NCBI GenBank assembly: GCA_021159005.1
Contig: JAGGSN010000111.1
Span: forward strand, 1-39,416
Source: Candidatus Zixiibacteriota bacterium
GTDB taxonomy: Bacteria > Zixibacteria > MSB-5A5 > UBA10806 > 4484-95
Length of the DNA stretch: 39,416 nt
Direction of reading: 5' to 3'
In this document: one piece after another, positions 24,187 through 31,896 of the stretch
Layout: every line of letters begins with the position of its first letter
Numbering within the stretch: position 1 is the stretch's first letter
Program-made: the position numbers and the translations under genes
The notes under the pieces: generated by a model
The model's input: the letters and a program-made list of their open reading frames with translations, nothing else
Databases searched by the model: none
What the model was told of the DNA's origin: nothing

Positions 24187-25085
24187 TATTTTCCTATCTT
24201 TGATTCTATGATTTTTATTCTCTCTTTATATTTATTATTATCGGGATCACCGTTTAGAAGTTTTTTATAAACCTTTAATGCTTTCTCATATTTCCCCTGG
24301 TTAAAACAAATATCAGCAAAAGTTGCAGTTTCAAAAATTTCAGCTTTTAATACATTTACCTGTTCCCGTTTCAGTTCGGATTGGTCGGTTGATTCGATAC
24401 TTCTGACCTCTCTATTGTTAGATTGTATTATATCATCATTTTGTTTCGCAGCTGCTCTATTAAAATCCTCGAGCGGAACGATAGATTCGGATATAACTGC
24501 CGGTTTCTCCTCTAAGTCGTCGGATATTTCTGTGTCGTTGACAGCATCAGCAGCAGCTCTATCAGGCGTTTCGACCTTTGGCTTATTCGCTGTTATGCTT
24601 TCGGTTTCAGACTCCGATTTTTCCACTACCCGGCTGTCATCTTCTGCGGTGATTTCTTTTTTAGTATTCTCCGTTTCAGCAATTACTTCAGGTTCGGTAT
24701 CCATAACCTGCTCATCGCCGGTTTCTTCTTGTTCGAAATAATCGGCTAATGCCGGGAAGATACTTTCGAGACGATTACGGCAATAATCAACTTTCGCTTC
24801 CTTGCCAAGCCTAAAATAAACCTCGCCCATCATAGCCCAAGCTGCCGGGTGTTCCGGGTCGAGGCGAAGAACCGATTCTAAGGATTCCTGAGCAAAACCG
24901 TATTCCTCCTGTTCGATATGCGCTCGAGCCTTTACCAAAAAACAATTTCGATTGGGGCCATATTGGTTTATCGACTCGCGGCATTTTATTATAGCGCCCT
25001 GCGCGTCATTCGAATCGAGCAGTTTCATCGCCTGATATGCTTCAATATCCGGCGAGTTAAATTTTTCAGAATCGGTATCGTTCAT
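24186..25085 (-). CDS. TPR-repeat protein with acidic linker, function unknown
   Basis: 299 aa. Residues about 14-115 form tetratricopeptide repeats (AYQAMKLLDSNDAQGAIIKC; AHIEQEEYGFAQESLESVLR; PAAWAMMGEVYFRLGKEAK). A long acidic, low-complexity linker follows (about 125-230, rich in Glu, Asp and Thr). A final TPR lies at about 248-285 (ADICFNQGKYEKALKVYKKL). There is no signal peptide, so it is probably a cytoplasmic or membrane-associated scaffold. It is the first gene of the operon with the M24 peptidase, accB and pilT, directly behind a consensus promoter. A link with pilus function is possible but unsupported. Confidence 0.85.
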   Translation of the reverse strand: MNDTDSEKFNSPDIEAYQAMKLLDSNDAQGAIIKCRESINQYGPNRNCFLVKARAHIEQEEYGFAQESLESVLRLDPEHPAAWAMMGEVYFRLGKEAKVDYCRNRLESIFPALADYFEQEETGDEQVMDTEPEVIAETENTKKEITAEDDSRVVEKSESETESITANKPKVETPDRAAADAVNDTEISDDLEEKPAVISESIVPLEDFNRAAAKQNDDIIQSNNREVRSIESTDQSELKREQVNVLKAEIFETATFADICFNQGKYEKALKVYKKLLNGDPDNNKYKERIKIIESKIGK

Positions 25086-25108
25086 ATAATCCTCAAAACT
25101 GATTGAAA

Positions 25109-25137
25109 ATTATAACAATAATGCTGTAAATTGTCAA
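25109..25137 (-). promoter_or_regulatory. Consensus sigma70 promoter of the TPR-peptidase-accB-pilT operon
   Basis: On the minus strand TTGACA (25132-25137), 17 bases, TATAAT (25109-25114): a perfect match to both boxes. The start site near 25102 leaves a leader of about 17 nt that contains GAGG ahead of the ATG. Confidence 0.8.
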
Positions 25138-25294
25138 GGCAGAAAGGTGTAAGTTGTTGATAAATATAAATATTTGCTTATCGAAAAATGGCGGAAAAAA
25201 TGATAAAAACAGATATTTCGACAAAATCATACTATAACGACAATAGCGGGAACCAGAACTCAAGATATATACTACTTTTTAAGCTAATGCTATA

Positions 25295-26143
25295 CTACTC
25301 TTTTCTGACCTCAATAACAATAACCCTAGCAAACTTTCGGAGAAAAGAAAGATGAGATAATAAAAGGTTATCCAATTTCTTCAGATGATTTTGAAATTTG
25401 AATAAAAACGGAATACGTTCCATTCTGGTTATTAGTTCAAATTCCGCAAGAGAATATTTAAAACCAGAGTTCTCGATTTCCATAACAAGTTCCTGCTTGT
25501 TAAGCCCTCCTCCGCCCGGTGATTCCGTATCAGGAACAGGGATAAGCTGTCGAAGTTTATAATACAATCCTGAGTTGCACATCGGCTCGATAAATATTCC
25601 AACCCCTCCCTTTTTTAAAACGCGATACATTTCTGCCAAGCTTAACCTGAGATTAAAATGATGCAAGGCCACTAATGCAGTTACAACATCAAAGCAATCA
25701 TCCCTGAAAGGCAAAATCTCAGAACAGCTTTTGATAGGACAGCTATTGGTATCAGACATAGCTATAAATTCTAAACATCTTAAGGAAACATCAATGGAAA
25801 CCACCTCGACTCCGCGTCGCATGAAAAACCGGCTTAAGGCGCCATTACCAGCGCCAAGCTCTAAGAGCCTTAATGGCTTGCGTTTCGGAAACTTGCTGAA
25901 ATAATTATAATTTTTATCAAAAATAAATTTATCTGACGGCTTATCATAAAATTCTGCGAACCATTCTTCATACTCCTGATCCATCTGCATAAGTTTGCCG
26001 CCAGCGTCAAGCTGGCTAAAGTATTCGTCCGCTTCTTTATCATACCACTGCGCTTCAAGAACATTTTTTTGTTGTAATAAGGCAGGGTTTTTCTTGTAAG
26101 GGTTATTTATAAGATTAACATTGTATTTATTACGGTGGCGCAT
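25295..26143 (-). CDS. Class I SAM-dependent methyltransferase, substrate unknown
   Basis: 282 aa with a Rossmann-type Methyltransf_11 core. Motif I is LLELGAGNGALSRFF (93-107), the acidic end of strand 2 is VEVVSIDVS (112-120), the post-I region is ILPFRDDCFDVVTALVALHH and the later strand is LKKGGVGIFIEP. The N-terminal 80 aa are polar and specific to this protein (QWYDKEADEYFSQLDAGGK); the C-terminal part is basic and amphipathic. The pattern is like UbiE-type or glycan/lipid methyltransferases, but nothing identifies the acceptor. It is transcribed alone between rpsA and the TPR operon. No strong Shine-Dalgarno is seen before the ATG. Confidence 0.85.
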   Translation of the reverse strand: MRHRNKYNVNLINNPYKKNPALLQQKNVLEAQWYDKEADEYFSQLDAGGKLMQMDQEYEEWFAEFYDKPSDKFIFDKNYNYFSKFPKRKPLRLLELGAGNGALSRFFMRRGVEVVSIDVSLRCLEFIAMSDTNSCPIKSCSEILPFRDDCFDVVTALVALHHFNLRLSLAEMYRVLKKGGVGIFIEPMCNSGLYYKLRQLIPVPDTESPGGGGLNKQELVMEIENSGFKYSLAEFELITRMERIPFLFKFQNHLKKLDNLLLSHLSFLRKFARVIVIEVRKE

Positions 26144-26330
26144 ATTTTAATTATCTTTACTATTTCAGTTTAATCGCTGTTAATGGCTTCATATATAATT
26201 ATAATATAAATTAATATATTTAGGCAATCATTTTAAGCTATTACGTTTTAATAAATCAGACAGGTTCAGTTAGCCAATAGGCAGACAAGTTAGCCTAAGG
26301 CGAATGCCAACTACAAAATCTAAGCCATAT

Positions 26331-26365
26331 AAAACAAAACCCCCGACCTTTCAAAAAGTCGGGGG
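26331..26365 (-). terminator. Intrinsic terminator of rpsA
   Basis: On the minus strand CCCCCGAC (complement of 26358-26365), loop, GTCGGGGG, then TTTTGTTTT (complement of 26331-26339). An 8-bp GC-rich stem with a T-tract, about 30 bases past the rpsA stop. Confidence 0.85.
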
Positions 26366-26397
26366 CGATTGCTAATAATCAAAATACTGGATATTTA

Positions 26398-28539
26398 TTA
26401 ATCAGTATTGACTCCAGAATCTTTTTCCGGTAATGAGTCTTCTTCAGGATTGGCAACAGCAATTGGTTTTTGCTCGGTTTCCGTCTTAGTTGTTTCGGCA
26501 TCAGCTGCTATCTCAGATTGTTCGTCGGCTGATTCCTCCTGCTGCTGTTCAACTGTTGGTTCGGCTGCGGGTTCTGCAACCGGTTCTTCGGGTTTTTCAG
26601 CTTTCGGCTGTTTATTATCTTCAAAACTCTCAGCCACAGTGTCTTGGATTTTGATAGTGCGAGTAGGGTGATCGGTTAAGAATTTATCGAGATCATCTCT
26701 TTCTCTAACAGCATAATATGCCTCAACCGAAAGGATGATTTTGTGATTTTTAGAATCAAATTCAATAACCCTCAAGGGAATCTGGTCGTTTTCAGAAAAA
26801 GCCTCGGATGGTTTTGAAATATCCCTTTTACCCAGCATATTGGCAGGTACAAATCCCTCGACATTGCCCTCGAGTTCAACGATGACTCCCCTATCCAAAA
26901 GGCGCGTAATAGTTCCAAGTGTTTCGGTATTCACTGAATATTTCATTTCCAGTTCGGGCCAAGGATCATCATTTACTTGCTTAAGTCCGAGCGAAATCCG
27001 TCTATTGTCCTTATCGATAGAAAGAATTCGCACTTCGATTTCATCATTTTTCCTCATAATTTCTGAGGGATGCTGAATTCTTTTAGTCCATGACATATCA
27101 GAAATATGCACTAAGCCATCGATACCATCCTCGATTTCGATAAAGGCACCGAAAGTTGTCAGGTTTCTAACTTTGCCTTTAACAGAAGTACCGACTGGAT
27201 ATTTCAGGTCGATAGTTAGCCAGGGATCGGGTTCGAGTTGTTTTAAGCCGAGCGAGATTTTTTCATTTTCTTTATCAACAGTTAATACTACAACCTCAAT
27301 ATTATCATTAGGCGCAAGGAGTTTTGACGGATGCTTAATATGCTGAGTCCATGACATTTCCGAAATATGTACTAAACCTTCAACACCGCGTTCCAATTCG
27401 ACAAAGGCTCCGTAATCGGTAATCGAAACTACTTTGCCTTTAACGCGGCTGTTGACCGGATATTTTTCTTCGACATTTTCCCAGGGATATGGAGTTAGCT
27501 GTTTAAGTCCCAAAGAGATTCTGCCGGAGTTCTTATCAAAATCAAGAACCTTGATTTTAATCTCCTGTCCCAGCTTGGCAATCTCAGAGGGATGATTAAT
27601 TCTTCCCCAAGACATGTCAGTTATATGTAAAAGGCCATCGACACCGCCAAGGTCGATAAATACTCCGAAATCGGTGATGTTTTTAACAATTCCATCGCGA
27701 ACCTGACCAGGTTCTATTTCCTTTAAAAGCTCATCGCGCATATCTCGGCGTTGTTCCTCAAGGACAGCCCGACGGGAAACCACTATATTTCGTCTGCTCT
27801 TATTGATTTTAATAATTTTCAATTCGAGTTCTTCGTTAAGGAGAGCATCGAAATCGGGCACCTGTCGAAGCGCTACCTGCGAACCGGGAAGAAATGATTC
27901 AACACCAAACAGGTCGACAACCAATCCGCCTTTAATCCGCCTTTGAATTTTGCCAATGACGGATTCGCCGGATTCATGAGATTCTTTGATATTATCCCAC
28001 ACTCTAAGGAAATCTGCTTTCTGCTTGGAGAGAACAAGCTGCCCGTGGCTATTTTCGATAGCTTCAAGGAAAACATCGATATCTTCGCCAACCGAGACAT
28101 TTACAGGTTCGGGAAATTCACTGATAGGGATTAAACCTTCCGATTTAAAGCCCACATCAACAATAACATCATCGCGACTAACACCCATAACTTTGCCGCA
28201 GATGATTTCCCCTTCTCTGACATCCTGAAGGGTACTTTCATACATAACCAGCATTTTATTATATTCTTCCTCGGAATACTCTTGCTCTTCGATTTCCTCC
28301 TCGGTTATAACCACTGGAGTATCAAGTTTTTTAATTTTAGTTCGGGGTGCTTTAGAACGAGTATGCTTAAGCGCTTTTACCTCTGTTGTTTTGGCTGCGC
28401 TTGTTTGTTCTTTTTTGGCAGTTGCCGCGACTCGTGAAAGCTTTTTTGCTTTATGCGTTTTACTTTTGGCGCCACCTCCTAACTTTTTAGATTTTGTTGC
28501 TGCGGTTTTTTTAGCCGCTTTTTTCTTCTTTTCTGGCAT
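26398..28539 (-). CDS. rpsA: 30S ribosomal protein S1 with basic N-terminal and acidic C-terminal extensions
   Basis: 713 aa, against about 557 in E. coli. Six S1 (OB-fold) RNA-binding domains run from about residue 107 to 605; typical cores are DFGVFIDLGGVDGLLHITDM and DYGAFVELERGVEGLVHISE. The first about 75 residues are Lys/Ala-rich (KKKKAAKKTAATKSKK), resembling histone-H1-like tails. The last about 75 are Glu-rich (EEPVAEPAAEPTVEQQQEE). S1 helps mRNA bind the 30S subunit. AAGGAGG precedes the ATG at good spacing. It is downstream of cmk and plsC as in many FCB genomes, but ispH, often found in between, is absent. A 6-bp hairpin lies in its leader. Confidence 0.96.
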   Translation of the reverse strand: MPEKKKKAAKKTAATKSKKLGGGAKSKTHKAKKLSRVAATAKKEQTSAAKTTEVKALKHTRSKAPRTKIKKLDTPVVITEEEIEEQEYSEEEYNKMLVMYESTLQDVREGEIICGKVMGVSRDDVIVDVGFKSEGLIPISEFPEPVNVSVGEDIDVFLEAIENSHGQLVLSKQKADFLRVWDNIKESHESGESVIGKIQRRIKGGLVVDLFGVESFLPGSQVALRQVPDFDALLNEELELKIIKINKSRRNIVVSRRAVLEEQRRDMRDELLKEIEPGQVRDGIVKNITDFGVFIDLGGVDGLLHITDMSWGRINHPSEIAKLGQEIKIKVLDFDKNSGRISLGLKQLTPYPWENVEEKYPVNSRVKGKVVSITDYGAFVELERGVEGLVHISEMSWTQHIKHPSKLLAPNDNIEVVVLTVDKENEKISLGLKQLEPDPWLTIDLKYPVGTSVKGKVRNLTTFGAFIEIEDGIDGLVHISDMSWTKRIQHPSEIMRKNDEIEVRILSIDKDNRRISLGLKQVNDDPWPELEMKYSVNTETLGTITRLLDRGVIVELEGNVEGFVPANMLGKRDISKPSEAFSENDQIPLRVIEFDSKNHKIILSVEAYYAVRERDDLDKFLTDHPTRTIKIQDTVAESFEDNKQPKAEKPEEPVAEPAAEPTVEQQQEESADEQSEIAADAETTKTETEQKPIAVANPEEDSLPEKDSGVNTD

Positions 28540-28598
28540 TTACAAGAATCCTCCTTAACATTCACATTACCCCAAAGGGCGACCCAAGGGTCTGGGTC

Positions 28599-28626
28599 AA
28601 TATAATCACATTTAATTCTAATGCAA
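28599..28626 (-). promoter_or_regulatory. Promoter and leader hairpin of rpsA
   Basis: On the minus strand TTGCAT (28621-28626), 16 bases, TATATT (28599-28604). Immediately downstream GACCCA-GACCCT-TGGGTC forms a hairpin near the predicted start. This leaves about 50 nt of leader before the AAGGAGG; ribosomal-protein feedback is possible but unproven. Confidence 0.5.
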
Positions 28627-28733
28627 TCTGTTTTTTATATCGGATACAAAGAATTTTTTAATAACTTTAAATGAATGATATTTCAACCCGGCTTTGGCAA
28701 TAGAACTATAAATAAATTGCTCTGGTTACTAAG

Positions 28734-28750
28734 CGGCGCTTGGCAGCCAG
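28734..28750 (+). repeat. GGCGCTTGGCAGCCA motif, copy 4
   Basis: CGGCGCTTGGCAGCCAG in the 28540-28891 spacer. See the copies at 3078, 9947 and 15665. Confidence 0.6.
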
Positions 28751-28794
28751 AGCTAAATTTATTCGGAATTATATTGAACATTTAGCGTTAAAAC

Positions 28795-28888
28795 ACACCT
28801 CTAACCCCTCTCAAGAGGGGAATAATATATCGCCAAATTCAATATTAAGACAATGTTCACTATAGCCCCTATCGAGAAGGGAATAATA
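28795..28888. repeat. Two divergent copies of a CCCCT...AGGGGAATAATAT hairpin
   Basis: CCCCTCTCAAGAGGGGAATAATATAT (about 28806) and CCCCTATCGAGAAGGGAATAATATTA (about 28865) are related palindromes about 58 bp apart. The first has a perfect CCCCTCTcaAGAGGGG stem. They lie just downstream of plsC on the minus strand and may act as its transcript end, although the T-tracts are poor. Confidence 0.55.
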
Positions 28889-28891
28889 TTA

Positions 28892-29527
28892 CTATGTGTT
28901 TTGGGCGTTATCTTGAAGCTCTCTGATACGCTTCATTAATTCATCGGTTACAATTTTATAGCCGGTTTTGGATTTACCGCACGATTTTATCCATTCGGAA
29001 TCTATAATACGTCCAAATGATATTTTCATCTTTTTCCCCAGCAAGAAATTCCACCAGGCTCTTTTTGTATTCTCAATATAAGCCGGGACTATAGGCGTTT
29101 CAGCCTTGCAGGCAAGCATCCCAACCCCGATTTTTCCCTCCATCACCCTGCCGTCGGAAGAACGCGTTCCCTCAGGAAACATTATCAGCGCCTTACCCTG
29201 TTTTAAAAACAATATCGATTTTTTAATAACATCAATATCGAAACCGAATCTATCTACCGGAAAAGCGTTAAGTTTAGTGAGCAAGCGACCTAATATGAAA
29301 GGTTTTAATAGTTCTTTCTTGGCCATAAACCAGAGTTCTCTATCAATTGTTGAGCCAAGCAGGAAGGGGTCAGCGCCGGCGACATGATTTGATGCGACTA
29401 TTAACCCACCTTCAGGAGGGATATACTCTTGGCCTTGAATTTTTAGTCTGCACAAGATTCGCATATAAATATTCATAAGAAAATGGATAGACCAGTATAA
29501 ACGATTTACTTTATTTTTCGTATGCAT
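28892..29527 (-). CDS. plsC: 1-acyl-sn-glycerol-3-phosphate acyltransferase
   Basis: 211 aa, PlsC/LPLAT family. It transfers an acyl chain to lysophosphatidic acid to make phosphatidic acid at the inner membrane. The N-terminus is hydrophobic (YWSIHFLMNIYMRILCRL). The catalytic NHVAGADP block contains the H-x4-D motif, the glycerophosphate-binding block is FPEGTRSSDG, and IVPAYIENT corresponds to a later block. It overlaps the end of cmk by 22 bp, so the two are probably translationally coupled. The cmk-plsC pairing upstream of rpsA is a known arrangement. Confidence 0.94.
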   Translation of the reverse strand: MHTKNKVNRLYWSIHFLMNIYMRILCRLKIQGQEYIPPEGGLIVASNHVAGADPFLLGSTIDRELWFMAKKELLKPFILGRLLTKLNAFPVDRFGFDIDVIKKSILFLKQGKALIMFPEGTRSSDGRVMEGKIGVGMLACKAETPIVPAYIENTKRAWWNFLLGKKMKISFGRIIDSEWIKSCGKSKTGYKIVTDELMKRIRELQDNAQNT

Positions 29528-30171
29528 ATCTCGTAAATTTTTTGCACCTGTTGGTCGATTGTAATATCCGTAGTGTCAACTTCGATTGCATCATTGGCTT
29601 TTTTTAAAGGCGAATGTTCGCGGGATGAATCGATTCGGTCTCTTTTAACAAGATTTTCGCGAACCCGTTCCAATTTCTCTGCTGAAGCGTTTTTTTGCGC
29701 CAGACGTCTTTGCGCCCGAACATTAATATCGGCAACTAAAAATATCTTCACGTCGGCATCGGGAAAAACGAAAGTTCCCAAGTCTCTCCCCTCAGCCACA
29801 GTATTGAAATTGCCAGCGAATTTTCGCTGTTGGGTATGCATGTAATCACGAACCAAGCCTACAACCGAAACTTCCGACACAAACCCATCAACCTCGCGGC
29901 TGCGAATTTGCTCTGTAACATCTTTACTATCAAGGAACACTTGCAAGCTATCTTTATGCGGTTTCAGAACAACATTTGTTGAATCTAAAATCTCTTTGAT
30001 GTTGTCTTCATCGCTGAAATCATTTATGCCAAGCTCAAGGAATTTGACAGTTATTGCCCGGTACATGGCTCCTGTATCAAGATAGATAAAGCCGAGTTTT
30101 TCGGCTAAGGCAATTGCCGTAGTGCTTTTTCCGGAGCCTGCCGGGCCGTCAATTACAACTACTTTTCCCAT
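29506..30171 (-). CDS. cmk: Cytidylate kinase
   Basis: 221 aa, phosphorylates CMP and dCMP with ATP in the cytoplasm. Walker A is GPAGSGKST (8-16), followed by YLDTGAMYRAIT, the CMP-binding region. VAEGRDLGTFVFPDADVKIF and the LID-like arginines (RVRENLVKRDRIDSSREHSP) match the family. The length is standard. Its ATG overlaps the rluB stop codon by one base (TAATG), and its end overlaps plsC, giving a tightly coupled rluB-cmk-plsC unit. Confidence 0.96.
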   Translation of the reverse strand: MGKVVVIDGPAGSGKSTTAIALAEKLGFIYLDTGAMYRAITVKFLELGINDFSDEDNIKEILDSTNVVLKPHKDSLQVFLDSKDVTEQIRSREVDGFVSEVSVVGLVRDYMHTQQRKFAGNFNTVAEGRDLGTFVFPDADVKIFLVADINVRAQRRLAQKNASAEKLERVRENLVKRDRIDSSREHSPLKKANDAIEVDTTDITIDQQVQKIYEICIRKIK

Positions 30172-30890
30172 TATTTCAAGCCCACTGAGTTTTGTAATAT
30201 TTTCAAATGTTTTTTATCGATTTTCACAAATTTGCCCCCCGGCAGATTGCCAAGCTTAAGATTGCCATAGGCTATCCTTTTTAGGCTTGAAACGGTCAAG
30301 CCTACTTTTTTAAACATCCGGCGTACCTGACGTTTGCGTCCCTCGTGAATTGTTATATGTACTATGTTTGATGTCTTATCCCGCTGGATTGCTTTTACTT
30401 TTGCAGGCGCGGTCAGGCCATCATCAAGCATTACGCCATCCTGCAGCTTTTTTAGGGCAGGTTCATCAATAACGCCATTGCAAACCACTTCATAAGTTTT
30501 CTTTACGCCATACCGCGGATGGCTCAGGCGAAAAGCAAGGTCGCCATCATTGGTAAAAATCAACAGCCCGGATGAATCATAATCGAGACGACCTACCGGA
30601 AAAACCTTGCCTTTATACTCTTTCAGATATTCTGTTACAAGGTTTGCATGATGGGGGTCTTTTGTCGAGACAAGGCAACCCGTAGGTTTATTCATCATCA
30701 GATAGTAGGTTCCGGTCTCCGGCGATACAATCTTGCCATCGACCTTGATTATGTCAGACTGTTCATCCACAGCTACGCCCAAGGTTTTGACAATTTTACC
30801 GTTAATTTTTACTCGTCCGCAAGTTATCAGGTTGTCGGCATGACGGCGTGAGGCAACTCCGGAAAGAGCGAGGTATTTATTTATTCGCAT
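30171..30890 (-). CDS. rluB: 23S rRNA pseudouridine synthase, RluB/RsuA family
   Basis: 239 aa. The N-terminal S4 RNA-binding domain covers about 1-60 (MRINKYLALSGVASRRHADN). The catalytic domain carries the invariant GRLDYDSSGLL with nucleophile D103, then SHPRYGVKKTYEV and the RKRQVRRMFKKVG-type motif (HEGRKRQVRRMF). It isomerises uridine in ribosomal RNA. The neighbourhood scpA-scpB-rluB-cmk supports the RluB assignment, although RsuA and RluE share the family. A 223-bp gap with a small hairpin separates it from scpB. Confidence 0.93.
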   Translation of the reverse strand: MRINKYLALSGVASRRHADNLITCGRVKINGKIVKTLGVAVDEQSDIIKVDGKIVSPETGTYYLMMNKPTGCLVSTKDPHHANLVTEYLKEYKGKVFPVGRLDYDSSGLLIFTNDGDLAFRLSHPRYGVKKTYEVVCNGVIDEPALKKLQDGVMLDDGLTAPAKVKAIQRDKTSNIVHITIHEGRKRQVRRMFKKVGLTVSSLKRIAYGNLKLGNLPGGKFVKIDKKHLKILQNSVGLK

Positions 30891-31033
30891 TGGTTTTATT
30901 CTTTCGACACATGTTTTTCACAAGGCTAATATATATACTCATAATGAATAAATCTACATCTCTTTAGGCTAATAATATAAAAGGTGATATTTTTTAGATA
31001 TTTACATTTTATCAAAGCCAGCTGCGCAAATAG

Positions 31034-31057
31034 TCAAGACCACAAGGAGGGTCTTGA
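31034..31057. repeat. TCAAGACC...GGTCTTGA hairpin between scpB and rluB
   Basis: An 8-bp perfect stem, TCAAGACC (31034-31041) and GGTCTTGA (31050-31057), around ACAAGGAG. No T-tract on either strand. It may be a repeat or processing site between the two genes. Confidence 0.5.
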
Positions 31058-31113
31058 TCTACAACTGTTCTATTAAATTAAACCATTATCATAAGCAAAT
31101 GATAACTATTAAT

Positions 31114-31884
31114 CTATATATCCTCTTCCTGCAAAATCTTGTCAGTATCAGTATCAGCGTTGGTTTCTGCTTTCATGGTCGGCTCAATATGTTCATCCGG
31201 CAGTTCATCAGTTGAAGATTGCTCATCAGAAGCAGGCATGGATTCACTTTCAGCATCACTATCATTTGCTTGAGCGTCTTCCCCGCTTTTTACCATTTTA
31301 ATAACCGGCATACTTTTAGTGAAATCCTCTATTTCTGTCAGCGGCGGCAGATGTTCAATAGATGGCAAGCCGAAAAATTCAAGGAAGTATTCCGAGGTTT
31401 TGTACAATAACGGGCTGCCGGGCGCCGGCGATTTGCCATCAATAACAACGAGTTCTTTCGACATCAAATTTTTCAGCACGCCGCCGCAATCAACACCACG
31501 AATTCTTTCGATATCAGCCCGAGTAACCGGCTGTTTATAGGCGATTACCGCCAGCGCTTCTAAAGCCGCTTGGGATAGACGGGTAGTTTTTTCCTTAGCT
31601 TTAATCCGATTAATATATTGATGATACTCAGGTAAAGTTAACATCCGAAAGCCTGAGGCTATCTGCTCAATTCTAAAACTTCTGTGGGTATCGACAAATT
31701 CTTCATTTAATTCAATTACAATATTTTCAACAGTTATTTTTGATAAACCGGAAACTTTGGCTATTTGCGCTGATGTTATCGGCTCCTCGGCGGCAAATAT
31801 CAAAGCCTCGACAATACCTTTCTGGTCGACAAGCTCGAACTGTTTTTCCGATACCGTATCCTGATTTTGTACTGATTCTTCTAT
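31114..31884 (-). CDS. scpB: Segregation and condensation protein B, with non-standard start
   Basis: ScpB is the winged-helix partner of ScpA in the SMC condensin. The conserved protein reads KGIVEALIFAAEEPITSAQI and then SQAALEALAVIAYKQPVTRADIERIRGVDC. A Glu/Asp-rich tail covers the last about 60 residues. The only canonical initiator is TTG at 31803, which would cut into the conserved IVEALIFA helix. The frame stays open upstream to the TAA of the preceding protease gene (31899-31897) but contains no ATG, GTG or TTG. Initiation at ATA (31884, eight bases after AAGGGG), ATC (31890) or ATT (31815) is therefore likely. I give the ATA start with low certainty; the gene itself is certain. Confidence 0.8.
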   Translation of the reverse strand: MEESVQNQDTVSEKQFELVDQKGIVEALIFAAEEPITSAQIAKVSGLSKITVENIVIELNEEFVDTHRSFRIEQIASGFRMLTLPEYHQYINRIKAKEKTTRLSQAALEALAVIAYKQPVTRADIERIRGVDCGGVLKNLMSKELVVIDGKSPAPGSPLLYKTSEYFLEFFGLPSIEHLPPLTEIEDFTKSMPVIKMVKSGEDAQANDSDAESESMPASDEQSSTDELPDEHIEPTMKAETNADTDTDKILQEEDI

Positions 31885-31896
31885 TTTGATTTCCCC

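Noticed and set aside
26408-28228. Plus-strand frames opposite rpsA, Ser/Thr-rich
   Set aside because: Mirror images of the Lys/Glu-rich S1 coding sequence; no independent signals.
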